Assembly: GCA_945867815.1 (NCBI GenBank)
Contig: CAMBIX010000008.1
Location: 1 to 64,000, forward strand
DNA from: an uncultured Veillonellaceae bacterium
GTDB taxonomy: Bacteria > Bacillota > Negativicutes > Veillonellales > Veillonellaceae
Direction of reading: 5' to 3'
Length of the DNA: 64,000 bases
Shown here: one piece after another, positions 1 through 9,000 of the stretch
How positions within the stretch are numbered: the stretch's first letter is position 1
Layout: each line of letters begins with the position of its first letter
The notes under the pieces: generated by a model
What the model saw: only the letters and a program-made list of their open reading frames with translations
Told to the model about the DNA's origin: nothing
Databases searched by the model: none
Translations under genes and position numbers: made by a program

Positions 1-62
1 GTAGAAGGTAGAAGGTAGAAGGTAGAAGGTAGAAGGTAGAAGGTAGAAGGTAGAAGGTAGAA
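1..62. repeat. Heptanucleotide tandem repeat array (GTAGAAG)n, cut by window edge
   Basis: Eight perfect copies of the 7-bp unit GTAGAAG followed by a partial ninth copy run from the first base of the window to about position 62. The true left end lies outside the window. The array ends about 50 bp before a TATAAT box at 115-120 upstream of thrC. A rotated relative of the unit (AGAAGGT versus AGAAGTA) forms a second array at 45721-45790. Confidence 0.95.
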
Positions 63-114
63 AATGTATTGTGTAAAAGTACAAATGTATATAGCCAAGA
101 AGGGAAAAGTTCGT

Positions 115-120
115 TATAAT
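115..120 (+). promoter_or_regulatory. Probable -10 box upstream of thrC
   Basis: A perfect TATAAT lies 54 bp upstream of the thrC start codon. The best-spaced -35 candidate (TAGCCA at 92-97, 17-bp spacer) matches TTGACA at only four of six positions, so the promoter is plausible rather than certain. Confidence 0.5.
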
Positions 121-173
121 AAGAGGATATTAAGTAAATCGAGCTAATAGAATGAGAAAGTAAGAGGTTAATT

Positions 174-1667
174 ATGAACTATAAGAGTACGCGTGGCGAA
201 TCGAATGTGAGAGAAACGGAAGCTTTATTAAAGGGACTGGCTAATGATGGGGGCTTATATGTTCCGGAAACTTTCCCTATGAATTCCTTGACCTATGAAG
301 ACCTAGCTGATAAAAACTATCAAGAGATTGCTTATATCGTTTTACAGAAGTTTTTTCCGTCCTTTTCAAAAGCGGTTTTAAAAGAAGCCATTCAGTCGGC
401 TTATAGTCAAAGCAATTTTGATACACTCGATATAGCACCTTTACATTCACTGTTGGAACGAGTATCTGTATTGGAGCTATTTCATGGACGGACGCAGGCC
501 TTTAAGGATATGGCTTTAAGCTTATTTCCTTATCTTTTAGTGGAAGCGCGCAAGGCTGAAGGTGAAACGAGAGAAACTTTGATTTTGACAGCTACTTCTG
601 GCGATACAGGCAAGGCCGCTTTAGAGGGCTTTAAAGATGTAAAGGGTACCCATATTCAGGTCTTTTACCCGACAGATGGGGTTAGCCCTATGCAGCAGGA
701 ACAAATGCAGAAACAGGAAGGCAACAATGTAAATGTAACGGCGATTCGGGGAAATTTTGATGATGCCCAACAGTTTTTGAAACGTTTATTTGTCGACCAG
801 GACATGGCTAATGAAGTCGATAAAAAGGGTGTGATGTTCTCTAGTGCTAATTCCATTAATATTGGGCGTTTAGCCCCACAGGTGGTTTATTATGTAGCTA
901 CCTATGCTCGTTTGGTAGATATAGGGGCTATTCATAAGGATGAAGTTTTTAATGTGGTGGTACCAACGGGGAATTTCGGTAATATTTTGGCGGCTTATTA
1001 TGCTAAAATGATGGGGATACCAGTAGGTAAATTGATTTGTGCGTCTAATCGTAATAACGTATTAACAGACTTCTTTAAAACAGGCGTATATAATATGAAT
1101 CGCCCTTTCTATACAACGTTATCTCCTTCAATGGATATTGTAGAAAGCTCGAATTTTGAACGTTTTTTATATTATATTAGTGAGCAAGATGCGGATGTGA
1201 CTAAGAAACGCATGGCTGATTTAAAGGCGACAGGTGAACTATCTGTGAGTGAAACCGAGAAAAAGCAAATTGATGGACAGTTTGCTGGTGTTTACTGTAA
1301 TGATGAAGAAACGAAGGCTATTATTGAACAAGTCTATAATTCTTATGGCTACTTATTGGATCCACATACGGCTGTTGCTTTTGGTGCTTATATGAAGGAA
1401 TTACACGCTCATCCAGAAGATGGAGCTCGGCATACCGTAATTGCGGCTACAGCACATCCGTTTAAGTTTCCGCCAGTTATTTGCCAAGCTCTAGATATTC
1501 GAGAAGGTGATACACCTTATGATAGTTTAGAGAATATTTCAGCTGTTACAGGTGTGGCTTTTCCTAAACCATTAGAAGCCTTGAAAGATAAAGAATTACG
1601 TTTTACTAAGGTTATCGATAAGGAAAATATGCGCCATGAAATTTTAGACTTTATTGATACTTTTTAG
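174..1667 (+). CDS. thrC: Threonine synthase
   Basis: Pyridoxal-phosphate enzyme that converts O-phospho-L-homoserine to L-threonine and phosphate in the cytoplasm, the last step of threonine synthesis. The 497-residue length fits the longer ThrC class. The N-terminus has the typical ThrC opening (YKSTRG near residue 3, NDGGLYVPE near 24). The PLP-binding lysine is K111 in the FHGRTQAFKD segment, and the glycine-rich phosphate-binding stretches TATSGDTG and VPTGNFGN are both present. The ATG has only a weak ribosome site (AAGAGG about 10 bp upstream). No other threonine-pathway gene is adjacent; a DMT-family permease gene follows after 44 bp and may be cotranscribed. Confidence 0.96.
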   Translation: MNYKSTRGESNVRETEALLKGLANDGGLYVPETFPMNSLTYEDLADKNYQEIAYIVLQKFFPSFSKAVLKEAIQSAYSQSNFDTLDIAPLHSLLERVSVLELFHGRTQAFKDMALSLFPYLLVEARKAEGETRETLILTATSGDTGKAALEGFKDVKGTHIQVFYPTDGVSPMQQEQMQKQEGNNVNVTAIRGNFDDAQQFLKRLFVDQDMANEVDKKGVMFSSANSINIGRLAPQVVYYVATYARLVDIGAIHKDEVFNVVVPTGNFGNILAAYYAKMMGIPVGKLICASNRNNVLTDFFKTGVYNMNRPFYTTLSPSMDIVESSNFERFLYYISEQDADVTKKRMADLKATGELSVSETEKKQIDGQFAGVYCNDEETKAIIEQVYNSYGYLLDPHTAVAFGAYMKELHAHPEDGARHTVIAATAHPFKFPPVICQALDIREGDTPYDSLENISAVTGVAFPKPLEALKDKELRFTKVIDKENMRHEILDFIDTF

Positions 1668-1711
1668 ATAGAAAAGAAATGATATAGATTGGATGGAGTG
1701 ATAGAGGGTTT

Positions 1712-2581
1712 ATGAGAAAGGCTTTTTTCTATGCAATAACGTCAGCCTTAGCTTTTAGTATAATGAATGTGTTTGTAAAAATGCTGGGGCAGAGTATGCC
1801 GGCTGCAGAGATTACTTTTTTTAGAGGACTAATTGGTACGGTTGCGGTACTTGGTTATATGCGGCTGCATCATATCCAATTTTCTTCTAATGATAGAGGA
1901 TTATTAACTTTGCGAGGGATTTTTGGCGGTATTGGCAATTTATTGAATTTTATAGCTATTGCTTATATGACCTTAGCTAATGTATCTATCCTCTTCCAGT
2001 TATCGGGTATTTTTGTTTTTATCTTTTCCACTTGGTTTTTAAAAGACCCCATTCCTAAGGGCGCAGGTAAGTGGCTGTGGGTTATTTTAGTGGCGGTTGC
2101 TTTGCTGGTTAAACCATGGAATTATTCTGATTTTCACTGGTATTCCCTAGTGGCTATTGGAGGGGCTGCTTTTTCGGCAGCTGCCTATACGACGATTCGT
2201 AGTATAGCTCAGCGTGGTCATCATAGCCCCTATGAAATTATGTTTTACTTCTTAGTAGCGACTATGATTGTTGGTGGCTGCTTGATGGGACAAGGTTTTG
2301 TGGTGCCTGATTTACGTGAAAGCCTGATTATTATTGGTATTGGCGCGATTTCTGTATTTGCTCAATTTTTTATGACAGGCGCTTTTATTGCTACCAATGC
2401 TGTAGTGGCTCAGTTTTTGCAATACATAGGTGTTTTCTTTAATGCCTTTTGGGGCTTCGCTATTTTTGGAGAAAATTTGACTTGGTTCACTGTTGTGGCT
2501 GGGGTGCTTATGCTCTTGTCGTCGATTATGATTGCAAAACTCAAAGAAGAACAGCCCGTCGAGCTTTCAGAAAAATCTTGA
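1712..2581 (+). CDS. DMT-superfamily (EamA) transporter
   Basis: Integral membrane protein of 289 residues with about ten hydrophobic segments in two repeated halves, the layout of EamA/RhaT-type drug/metabolite transporters. Residues 5-30, 36-56, 67-90 and 95-110 form the first helices, and the second EamA repeat starts near residue 145. The substrate cannot be read from the sequence; relatives export amino acids, nucleosides or other metabolites. It lies 44 bp after thrC, so threonine or another amino acid is possible, but that is guilt by association. A strong hairpin terminator follows at 2598-2665. Confidence 0.85.
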   Translation: MRKAFFYAITSALAFSIMNVFVKMLGQSMPAAEITFFRGLIGTVAVLGYMRLHHIQFSSNDRGLLTLRGIFGGIGNLLNFIAIAYMTLANVSILFQLSGIFVFIFSTWFLKDPIPKGAGKWLWVILVAVALLVKPWNYSDFHWYSLVAIGGAAFSAAAYTTIRSIAQRGHHSPYEIMFYFLVATMIVGGCLMGQGFVVPDLRESLIIIGIGAISVFAQFFMTGAFIATNAVVAQFLQYIGVFFNAFWGFAIFGENLTWFTVVAGVLMLLSSIMIAKLKEEQPVELSEKS

Positions 2582-2597
2582 TTATAGAAAGTAAAAT

Positions 2598-2665
2598 GCC
2601 CCGCTATATCCTTCGTGAGCTGGTGCTATCGTAAGGCTCATCTGGGATATAGCGGGGCGTTTTGT
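2598..2665 (+). terminator. Intrinsic terminator after DMT transporter
   Basis: A 14-bp perfect stem GCCCCGCTATATCC (2598-2611) pairs with 2645-2658 and is followed by GTTTTGTCT. A-runs on the left arm side mean it could also work on the other strand. The 33-nt loop region contains a further TGAGC/GCTCA pairing, and its sequence recurs in inverted form at 2892-2914. Confidence 0.88.
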
Positions 2666-2815
2666 CTAATGCTACAGGCTATTAGGTTTTTCTGAAAGAC
2701 TTGACGGTAATAAGAAGAAAGAAACCGTAGACGCTTCGAGATTTAGAGCTAGCAGTTGTAGTATAAGGTATGCGGTCTTATTTTAGTTTGCAATAAAATA
2801 AGCGGAGTGTAAAAA

Positions 2816-2831
2816 GAGGGTGCCATCCCTC
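2816..2831 (-). terminator. Small terminator hairpin read on the minus strand
   Basis: GAGGG (2816-2820) pairs with CCCTC (2827-2831). On the minus strand the stem is followed by a T-run, so it may be a second stop for the leftward hydrolase transcript. The stem is short. Confidence 0.45.
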
Positions 2832-2871
2832 AAAAAAATGTGAAGAACAAAAAAGCGTGAACTTATTTGAG

Positions 2872-2958
2872 AAAAGGCCTATCTCCCGTAAGGAGCCTTA
2901 CGATAGTACCAGCTCCGAGGGAGATAGGCCTTTTCGTTCCGAAGGAGATGGGCCTTTT
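2872..2958. terminator. Large bidirectional terminator hairpin with a duplicated arm
   Basis: A 16-bp stem, AAAAGGCCTATCTCCC (2872-2887), pairs with 2919-2934 and is flanked by A and T runs, so it can stop transcription from either side. A second copy of the right arm (GGAGATGGGCCTTTT, 2944-2958) could compete for the same left arm. The loop contains a perfect small inverted repeat GTAAGG-AG-CCTTAC and is a near-exact reverse complement of the loop of the hairpin at 2598-2658. Confidence 0.8.
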
Positions 2959-2977
2959 AGTTATAAGCTTTTTTGCC

Positions 2978-3880
2978 TTATTTTATTGTATTCGTCAGAG
3001 TTCCAATATCTTCGATGGTAATTTTTACGGTGTCACCAGAGTGCAAGTATTTAGGTGGATTAAAGCCCATACCGACGCCGGCAGGTGTACCCGTAGCGAT
3101 AATGTCGCCTGCTTCTAAGGTCATACCTTGGCTAAGGGTAGAAATCATAGAAGCAACAGAGAAAATCATATCGCTCGTGTCGCCAGCTTGACGGAGTTCA
3201 TCATTAACATAGGTATGAATTTCAAAGTCACGCAGTTCTTTGTCTTCTTTTAATAAGATATAAGGTCCCATAGGACAGAAACCATCGAGACTCTTTCCTA
3301 GAAACCATTGTTGATGTCGTTTTTGTAAGTCACGAGCGGTTACGTCGTTAATAATGGTGTACCCAAACACATAATCAGGGGCTTCATTGATGGGAATGTG
3401 GCTAGCTTGTTTGCCAATAATGATACCAAGTTCTCCTTCGTAGTCGATTTCGGAGGTAACACCAGAGTGGCTAGGGATGAAGGCTTGTGCAGGAATGACG
3501 GTGTTGGTTGCTTTAGTGAAGAAAATAGGTTGGGTAGGAGCTTGGGTGGAATCATTAAGCTTGCTACCTAGTTCGTTTACGTGGTCATTGTAGTTTTTAC
3601 CGATGCAGATGACATTGCGGCGGGGTTCAATGGGTAGGTTAATAGTGACTTCAGATAAAGGGTAGGCAATATTTTCGGGCATTTCCTTATATTTTTCGAG
3701 TGCCGTTGCTAAGAGCAGGCGGCCTTCATCGCCTTTTTCAATCAGTTCATTTAAGGTTTCCGGTAAAAAGGTAAAGTAAATTTCTTCTAAGTCAGCAGCC
3801 CCTAAAATGGTTTGTTTTTCTTCGTTGACAATGCCCCATTGGGTGAAACCGTCTTTATTGGTAAAGCTCGCTAATTTCAT
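2978..3880 (-). CDS. Fumarylacetoacetate hydrolase family protein
   Basis: Predicted cytoplasmic hydrolase, decarboxylase or isomerase of the FAH fold, 300 residues. The core includes CIGKNYNDHVNE, the metal-site segment SEIDYEGELGIIIGK, and NDVTARDLQ, all typical of the FAH/HpaG/YcgM branch; the C-terminus has ATGTPAGVG. An open frame extends 19 codons further upstream, but I chose the ATG at 3880 because GGAG sits 8 bp before it and the MKLASF start matches family N-termini. Relatives act on acylpyruvates, oxaloacetate or 2-hydroxyhepta-2,4-diene-1,7-dioate, and I cannot choose among these. It stands alone, between terminators on both sides. Confidence 0.88.
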   Translation of the reverse strand: MKLASFTNKDGFTQWGIVNEEKQTILGAADLEEIYFTFLPETLNELIEKGDEGRLLLATALEKYKEMPENIAYPLSEVTINLPIEPRRNVICIGKNYNDHVNELGSKLNDSTQAPTQPIFFTKATNTVIPAQAFIPSHSGVTSEIDYEGELGIIIGKQASHIPINEAPDYVFGYTIINDVTARDLQKRHQQWFLGKSLDGFCPMGPYILLKEDKELRDFEIHTYVNDELRQAGDTSDMIFSVASMISTLSQGMTLEAGDIIATGTPAGVGMGFNPPKYLHSGDTVKITIEDIGTLTNTIK

Positions 3881-3935
3881 GGTGTTTTCTCCTTGTGAAT
3901 TAATGTATCTTCTTATATATATTGTATCATAGACC

Positions 3936-3983
3936 AAGAAAACGCTAATACTTACTATGCTCGTGAGTTTTTAGCGTTTTCTT
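3936..3983 (-). terminator. Intrinsic terminator between the two minus-strand genes
   Basis: AAGAAAACGCTAA (3936-3948) pairs with 3971-3983. Read on the minus strand it lies just after the stop of the gene at 3993-4406, and a T-run lies in its distal arm. It separates that gene from the FAH-family gene. Confidence 0.75.
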
Positions 3984-3992
3984 ATTAGTCAT

Positions 3993-4406
3993 TTATTTTT
4001 CTAGTAGTTTAATTTTTTTCTTCAACCATTTTTCAGCAGCAGGGCGATCGTTGAAAAAACGAAGGTCTCGATTACCATCGTAGTCAATATAGAGTCCATA
4101 CACAAAAGGGTTAGACTTATCTGGATTTAAGGAGAACGTGTCAATAGCTACGTAAGTACCAGGCTCTTTCATGGTTTGTAATTGGTCAAAAGGTAGGTCT
4201 TTTATAGTAAAGGCCTCACCATGACTATTGCGACGCGTATGTTTAGGTACGAGTGAGAAGATTTGCTGAACTCCATTTTGTTTTAATTCTAATGTAATAG
4301 GTTGGTTAGGGTCATAGTTGTTAATTAAGTGGGTTAAGGTCTGCTTAGCCTCACGTAAAGTGAGCTCTCTCATTGGCTCATTTAATGTAGTTGTTGTGTT
4401 CTGCAT
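3993..4406 (-). CDS. Hypothetical protein, 137 aa
   Basis: I do not recognise a family. The 137-residue protein is predicted cytoplasmic, with no signal peptide or membrane segment. The N-terminal half contains a helical stretch (LREAKQTLTHLINNYDP) and the segment QPITLELKQNGVQQIFSLVP. The C-terminal half is rich in aromatic and charged residues (YGLYIDYDGNRDLRFFNDRPAAEKWLKKKIK) and looks folded. A GAGG lies about 7 bp upstream of the ATG on the minus strand, and the codon use resembles neighbouring genes, so it is probably real. It is isolated, with an 876-bp noncoding gap upstream and a terminator downstream. Confidence 0.7.
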   Translation of the reverse strand: MQNTTTTLNEPMRELTLREAKQTLTHLINNYDPNQPITLELKQNGVQQIFSLVPKHTRRNSHGEAFTIKDLPFDQLQTMKEPGTYVAIDTFSLNPDKSNPFVYGLYIDYDGNRDLRFFNDRPAAEKWLKKKIKLLEK

Positions 4407-5282
4407 AATAACCTCGAGAAGTAGTGTTTTTAGTTTAATTAATGAAATATTATTTACCTGATAAACAGTATAATAAAAAAAAGGAAATAGCGCAATGGAA
4501 AACAGACGTTAGGGGAGAACGAATTTAAATTACATTTAAAAATTTTATATATCTATAAAGTGAAGGAAACCCTTGTATTTATTACATTCTTAGAAGATAT
4601 TAAAAATAGCTATATAAAAACATTACACAAAAAGTATATTTTAGTATAATTATGTTTATTTTTAATATATTTAATTCTTGCAATTACGGAAATTAAACAT
4701 AAATAAACTTTACATTTATATATTGAAGGTAAAAATATGGTAAATAGGAGATTAAATAGATAAACAAAGAAAATAGAAGTTTTTATTATTGTATACGGAA
4801 AATGTTAAAAATGCTTTAAAGAAGATATACTAATTAATGAAAGAAGAAATAAGCATGCTTAAAAGTAGATTTTAAGAAGAAAAGAGAAATAAAATAAAGT
4901 ATAGAGAATGATTATGAATAAAGTTTATAAGATTCGTTAGAAAAAATAGCTATAAGTTAATTTGACACAGGTGCTTAGTGAAGGCCTACTAATGAAGGTA
5001 AGATGAATCATAAAGACTTTTCTTATATAAGTTGTTAGGCTTTTAGTTGAAAATTTAGTATAATACATAGGAGTATAATTTGTATATGGTCATTAAAAGT
5101 AAAGCTCTTTACGGGCATCAATACGAATTAAGTAAGATACATTGTATTGACTGGATCTTATGATTTGCCTGTGATGAACGTTTTATATAAGCAGATGAGT
5201 AATTAATCTGGTTATATAGTTAATTGATATATCCTGTAGTATAGAATAGATTGTTCATAACAAAATAAAAGGAGTTGATTTT
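4407..5282. other. Long AT-rich intergenic region with no convincing gene
   Basis: This 876-bp stretch is strongly AT-rich, has stop codons in all frames and no ORF above about 30 codons. It must contain the divergent promoters of the 137-aa gene (minus strand) and of the dehydrogenase gene at 5283. A TATAAT occurs at 5059-5064. I see no tRNA, riboswitch or long hairpin. It could hold a small RNA or be a decayed gene; neither can be shown from sequence alone. Confidence 0.7.
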
Positions 5283-6260
5283 ATGAGTAAACCAGTTGTT
5301 GTTGTGCCTGGCCTGCAACGTCGAGATGGTTTGGAAGCCTTGAGTCAATTTGCGACTATTAAGCAGTGGAAGGAAGCTAGTCCTATGCCGCGGGACTTGT
5401 TAAAAGAATGGTTAAAGGATGCCGATGCTTTATGGCCTGTTAATAAGATTCAAGTGGATAAGGATTTATTGAAGGATGCTAAGAATATAAAAGTGGTGGC
5501 CCAGTCATCAGTTGGCTATGATAATATTAACGTTGATGATTTAACGGAATTAGGAATTCCTTTTGGAAACACGCCTGACGTTTTAACAGAAACGGTAGCT
5601 GAATTGGCGTTTACTTTAGTGGTTTGCGCTAGTCGACGGATAGTAGAAAATGCAGCCTTTGTTACTTCCGGCGCCTGGGGGAAAAATAAACAACCTATAA
5701 AGGGATTTGACTTAAGTCGACGCACTATAGGTATTGTTGGGCTAGGTAAGATTGGATTGTCTATTTCTCGTAGGGCTCGTGCCTTTGGCATGACCGTCTT
5801 GTATCATAATCGTCATCAGCGGTCAGATGATAGTCTTTATATGACGACTTATGTGTCTATGGATGAACTCTTGGCTAAGAGTGATGTGGTCTTGGTTATG
5901 GCCCCGTTAACAGAAGAAACCTATCATCTCTTCGATGAGACAGCTTTTAAAAAGATGAAAAAGACGGCATTGTTTGTTAATGTGGGGCGTGGTAAGATTG
6001 TGGATACAGATGCCTTAGCTAAGGCGTTGGAAACAGGTGAGATTGATTATGCAGCTTTGGATGTAACGGATCCAGAGCCTTTGCCGGGTAATCATCCTTT
6101 GTTACAAACAGGTAAATGTTTAGTTGTACCGCATATTGGTTCTTATACAGACCGGACGCGCCATGATATGGTTATGTTAACGGTAGAAAACATAAGAAAT
6201 GGATTAAATAAGCACCCACTAACGACTTGTGTTAATGAAGAAGTCAATTATAAGGCGTAA
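5283..6260 (+). CDS. D-2-hydroxyacid dehydrogenase (glyoxylate/hydroxypyruvate reductase type)
   Basis: NAD(P)-dependent reductase of the D-isomer 2-hydroxyacid dehydrogenase family, 325 residues. The Rossmann motif is GLGKIG at 153-158. The catalytic triad is read as R236 in VGRGKIVD, E265 in TDPEPLPG and H284 in [16 protein letters not shown] near residue 76 is typical of the GyaR/GhrB/SerA-like branch. It lacks a C-terminal ACT domain, so it is not a regulated SerA. Likely substrates are glyoxylate, hydroxypyruvate or another 2-oxoacid. The start has a good AAGGAGTTG ribosome site, and glnS follows after 17 bp, suggesting cotranscription. Confidence 0.88.
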   Translation: MSKPVVVVPGLQRRDGLEALSQFATIKQWKEASPMPRDLLKEWLKDADALWPVNKIQVDKDLLKDAKNIKVVAQSSVGYDNINVDDLTELGIPFGNTPDVLTETVAELAFTLVVCASRRIVENAAFVTSGAWGKNKQPIKGFDLSRRTIGIVGLGKIGLSISRRARAFGMTVLYHNRHQRSDDSLYMTTYVSMDELLAKSDVVLVMAPLTEETYHLFDETAFKKMKKTALFVNVGRGKIVDTDALAKALETGEIDYAALDVTDPEPLPGNHPLLQTGKCLVVPHIGSYTDRTRHDMVMLTVENIRNGLNKHPLTTCVNEEVNYKA

Positions 6261-6277
6261 GAGGAAGGAAGAGACGC

Positions 6278-7972
6278 GTGGAAGAAAGTAAGATGCAAAC
6301 GGAATCGGCTAATTTTATAGAACAAGCCATTAAGGAAGATTTGGCAGCAGGCAATTGTCCTAAAAAAATACACACACGGTTTCCGCCAGAACCGAATGGG
6401 TATTTACATATTGGTCATGCCAAATCAATTTGCCTTAATTTTGGTATTGCTAACGAGTTTGGTGGCATTACTAATTTGCGTTTTGACGATACGAATCCAA
6501 CCAAGGAAGATACAGAATATGTAGATTCGATTAAAGAAGATGTTAAATGGTTAGGTTTTACTTGGGATGACCGTCAATTTTACGCGTCTAATTACTTTGA
6601 CCGTTTGTATGAATATGCTAAGCTTTTAATTCAAAAGGGGCGGGCTTATGTAGACGACCAGAGCATGGAACAGATTAAGGAAAGCCGCGGTGATTTTAGT
6701 AAACCAGGTACTAATAGTCCCTATCGTGATCGGAGCGTTGAAGAAAATCTACAGCTTTTTGAAGACATGAAGGCTGGTAAATACCAAGATGGAGAAAAAG
6801 TTTTACGGGCTAAAATAGATATGGCGGACCCGAATATTGTTATGCGTGACCCTGTTTTGTATCGGATTATGCATGCTACCCATCATCGGACAGGGGATAC
6901 ATGGTGTATTTATCCTATGTATGATTTTGCACATCCAGTTAGTGATGCTATTGAAGGAATTACTCATTCCTTGTGTACGTTGGAATTTGAAGTACATCGA
7001 CCTTTATATAATTGGGTGTTAGAAGAATGGCCAGCTGACTATAAACCACGGCAGATTGAATTTGCTCGTTTAAATATCACCAATATGGTTATGAGTAAGC
7101 GTAAATTGCGTCAGTTGGTAGAAGCGCAAATAGTGGATGGTTGGGATGATCCTCGTATGCCAACGATTTCAGGACTTCGCCGTCGTGGCTATACGCCGGA
7201 AGCAATTCGTGATTTTTGTCAGCGTATAGGTATTGCTAAGGCGGATAGTGTAGTCGATGTGGCTTTACTTGAATCTTGTATTCGAGATGATTTAAAAATG
7301 AAGGCGCCTCGCTCAATGGTCGTTATTGATCCAGTGAAGGTGGTTATTACCAACTATCCAGAAGGACAGACGGAAATGGTTACGCTAGAAAATAACCAAG
7401 AAAATGAAAGTATGGGGACGCGACAGGTGCCTTTTGGCCGTGAAATTTATATTGAACAAAATGATTTTATGGAAGTGCCTGTACGTAAATTCTTCCGTAT
7501 GACCCCAGGTAAGGAAGTGCGTTTAAAGGGCGCCTATATTGTTATGTGTAATGAAGTGATTAAAAACGAAGATGGTACGATTAAGGAAATCCATTGCACT
7601 TATGATCCAGAAACACATAGTGGGTCTGGTTGCACTCGTAAGGTAAAGGGGACACTTCATTGGGTTGAAGCGAGTCAGGCTGTTCCAATGGAAGTGCGTG
7701 AATATGATTATTTGTTACAAACGGAAGATGATCAGGCTGGCAGCAAAGACTTTATGGAACAAATTAATCCGCATTCCTTAACAATCCATCAGAGTTTAGG
7801 TGAGCCTCTCTTTAGTCAGACTAAACCAGGTGACCACTATCAATTCTTACGTCAAGGGTATTTTGTAACGGATACAACGAGTAAGCCAGAGCATATTGTG
7901 ATGAATCGCATTGTTGGCTTGCGGGATACATGGGCTAAAAAGCAGAAGAAAGCACAAGAAGCTAAGGCGTAG
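6278..7972 (+). CDS. glnS: Glutaminyl-tRNA synthetase
   Basis: Class I aminoacyl-tRNA synthetase that charges tRNA-Gln with glutamine, 564 residues, close to the E. coli length. The HIGH-type motif is in [12 protein letters not shown] (36-47) and the KMSKS-type loop is VMSKRKL (271-277), the GlnRS form rather than the GluRS form. The C-terminal anticodon-binding beta-barrels are present ([15 protein letters not shown] and following). The start is a GTG with GGAAG six bases upstream; an in-frame ATG at 6293 is the alternative. Many Firmicutes lack GlnRS and use GatCAB amidation, so a direct enzyme here is a lineage marker. Confidence 0.96.
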   Translation: MEESKMQTESANFIEQAIKEDLAAGNCPKKIHTRFPPEPNGYLHIGHAKSICLNFGIANEFGGITNLRFDDTNPTKEDTEYVDSIKEDVKWLGFTWDDRQFYASNYFDRLYEYAKLLIQKGRAYVDDQSMEQIKESRGDFSKPGTNSPYRDRSVEENLQLFEDMKAGKYQDGEKVLRAKIDMADPNIVMRDPVLYRIMHATHHRTGDTWCIYPMYDFAHPVSDAIEGITHSLCTLEFEVHRPLYNWVLEEWPADYKPRQIEFARLNITNMVMSKRKLRQLVEAQIVDGWDDPRMPTISGLRRRGYTPEAIRDFCQRIGIAKADSVVDVALLESCIRDDLKMKAPRSMVVIDPVKVVITNYPEGQTEMVTLENNQENESMGTRQVPFGREIYIEQNDFMEVPVRKFFRMTPGKEVRLKGAYIVMCNEVIKNEDGTIKEIHCTYDPETHSGSGCTRKVKGTLHWVEASQAVPMEVREYDYLLQTEDDQAGSKDFMEQINPHSLTIHQSLGEPLFSQTKPGDHYQFLRQGYFVTDTTSKPEHIVMNRIVGLRDTWAKKQKKAQEAKA

Positions 7973-7990
7973 TAGGAAAGGTAGTTAGTA

Positions 7991-8659
7991 GTGAAAGTTA
8001 GTAAGTATATTTCGACAGGTTTCCTTTTGTGTTTTTTGCTGGTAGTAGGTACGGTAGGGGCCGCCAATTACCAGGCTGTACCTATTAGTAAGGCTAAGGT
8101 GCCGGCTTCGCTTATTTTGCATAGTGGCGATCAGAATGCTTTGTTTTTAACAGGCACAGCAGACCCAGTAAAAGAAACCTGGACAAAGTATGGTTTTGTT
8201 GTTGGTGATATGTATCAATGGATTAATCATGAAGGCAGTAGCTTCTATTACGGTATAGTCGCTGATGTTCGGCCGAAACCAGGTGTAGGTATATTTCCTT
8301 TAAAAACAGCTGTACCTGCTAGTAATCAAGAACAGCTATTAACGGTTCCGTCGATGGATCCAACAGCTAGTGATGATACGGAGCTTGCTTCCATTGCAGC
8401 GGCGATTAATCAAAATGGAGCCTTAGCTATTCACCCATATCGAGTGGTAGTACCTATGACAGAGCAGAAAAATCATTCTTACATAGGTATTTTGCGGACG
8501 TCGGTTATGGTTAATGGTGTTAGCCGGCAAGAGGATATACATGTTTTATTATATGAAAATATCTATTTGGGGCCGACAGCCCGTATTGTGGTCTTAAATC
8601 AAGCTGATGAAGAGGCTGTATGGCCGGACTTAGCCCCACTCTTTAAGATGAGTAAATAA
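7991..8659 (+). CDS. Exported hypothetical protein
   Basis: Not recognised. The 222-residue product begins with a Sec-type signal peptide (MKVSKYIS, hydrophobic core FLLCFLLVVGTVG, probable cleavage after VGA near residue 24), so it is probably periplasmic. There is no lipobox and no further membrane segment. The mature part contains mixed beta-type sequence, including GFVVGDMYQWINHEGSSFYYG and a region near residue 180 (EDIHVLLYENIYLGPTARIVV). The gene starts with GTG; AGGAAAGG lies about 10-17 bp upstream. It follows glnS by 18 bp, and a long gap with a terminator follows. Confidence 0.7.
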   Translation: MKVSKYISTGFLLCFLLVVGTVGAANYQAVPISKAKVPASLILHSGDQNALFLTGTADPVKETWTKYGFVVGDMYQWINHEGSSFYYGIVADVRPKPGVGIFPLKTAVPASNQEQLLTVPSMDPTASDDTELASIAAAINQNGALAIHPYRVVVPMTEQKNHSYIGILRTSVMVNGVSRQEDIHVLLYENIYLGPTARIVVLNQADEEAVWPDLAPLFKMSK

Positions 8660-8760
8660 ATAGGACGACAATAAAAATCTAGGATTATTAGAAAATACGT
8701 GAGCTTAATTTGATAAAAAGTAGCTCAGCCTACAGAAAAATAGATAAGGATAAAGTAAGG

Positions 8761-8806
8761 TGTTCTTGTAGATAGTAGTAGTTGATTATCTACAAGAACA
8801 TTTTTT
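8761..8806 (+). terminator. Intrinsic terminator
   Basis: TGTTCTTGTAGATA (8761-8774) pairs perfectly with 8787-8800 across a 12-nt loop and is followed by six Ts. It ends the transcript of glnS and the exported protein. Confidence 0.92.
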
Positions 8807-8816
8807 ATTGAAACAG

Positions 8817-8837
8817 TAATGAAAAAGAATTTCATTA
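8817..8837. promoter_or_regulatory. Fur-box-like palindrome
   Basis: TAATGAAA (8817-8824) and TTTCATTA (8830-8837) form a perfect 8-bp inverted repeat with a 5-bp spacer, ending 3 bp before the -35 box of the flavodoxin promoter. The layout resembles the AT-rich Fur consensus (GATAATGATAATCATTATC) though it is not identical. Iron-dependent repression of flavodoxin would fit, but this is an inference. Confidence 0.5.
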
Positions 8838-8840
8838 TCG

Positions 8841-8869
8841 TTGACAAGATATGACCGAAATTATATAAT
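8841..8869 (+). promoter_or_regulatory. Sigma-70-type promoter for the DUF3793/flavodoxin genes
   Basis: A perfect -35 TTGACA (8841-8846) and a perfect -10 TATAAT (8864-8869) are separated by exactly 17 bp. This is the best consensus promoter seen in the window. Confidence 0.9.
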
Positions 8870-9000
8870 GGCACTGTAAGTTACTTATTCTTCTATTAGC
8901 TAATAATGATAAAGTTATTATTTACGAAGTTATATCTTAAAAGAGTCGTAATGAGGACAGGTGTGCTCGATAGTTAGTAGTGAATAATGGAGAGACTATC

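Larger units (their letters stand above)
2582..2977. other. Intergenic region between convergent genes, hairpin-rich
   Basis: This 396-bp gap separates the + strand permease from a minus-strand hydrolase gene. It holds a terminator hairpin at 2598-2658, a small hairpin at 2779-2803 (CTTATTTTA pairing with TAAAATAAG), a hairpin GAGGG/CCCTC at 2816-2831 flanked by A and T runs, and a large hairpin at 2872-2934 with an extra half-arm at 2944-2958. I see no credible coding region in it. Confidence 0.8.
8660..9000. other. Intergenic region with terminator, palindrome and consensus promoter
   Basis: This 341-bp gap contains the terminator at 8761-8806, a Fur-like palindrome at 8817-8837 and a near-perfect promoter at 8841-8869. 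A 5' leader of roughly 125 nt remains before the next start codon. No additional coding region is evident. Confidence 0.8.

Noticed and set aside
2867-3191. Plus-strand ORFs opposite the FAH-family gene
   Set aside because: They run antisense across the terminator hairpins and the end of a well-supported minus-strand gene, with no ribosome site or recognisable product.
5080-5163. Short ORF of 25-27 codons in the AT-rich gap with AGGAG upstream
   Set aside because: The ribosome-like site is only a few bases after the nearest TATAAT (5059-5064), so a transcript from it would lack room for the site. Codon use and length give no support for a real gene.
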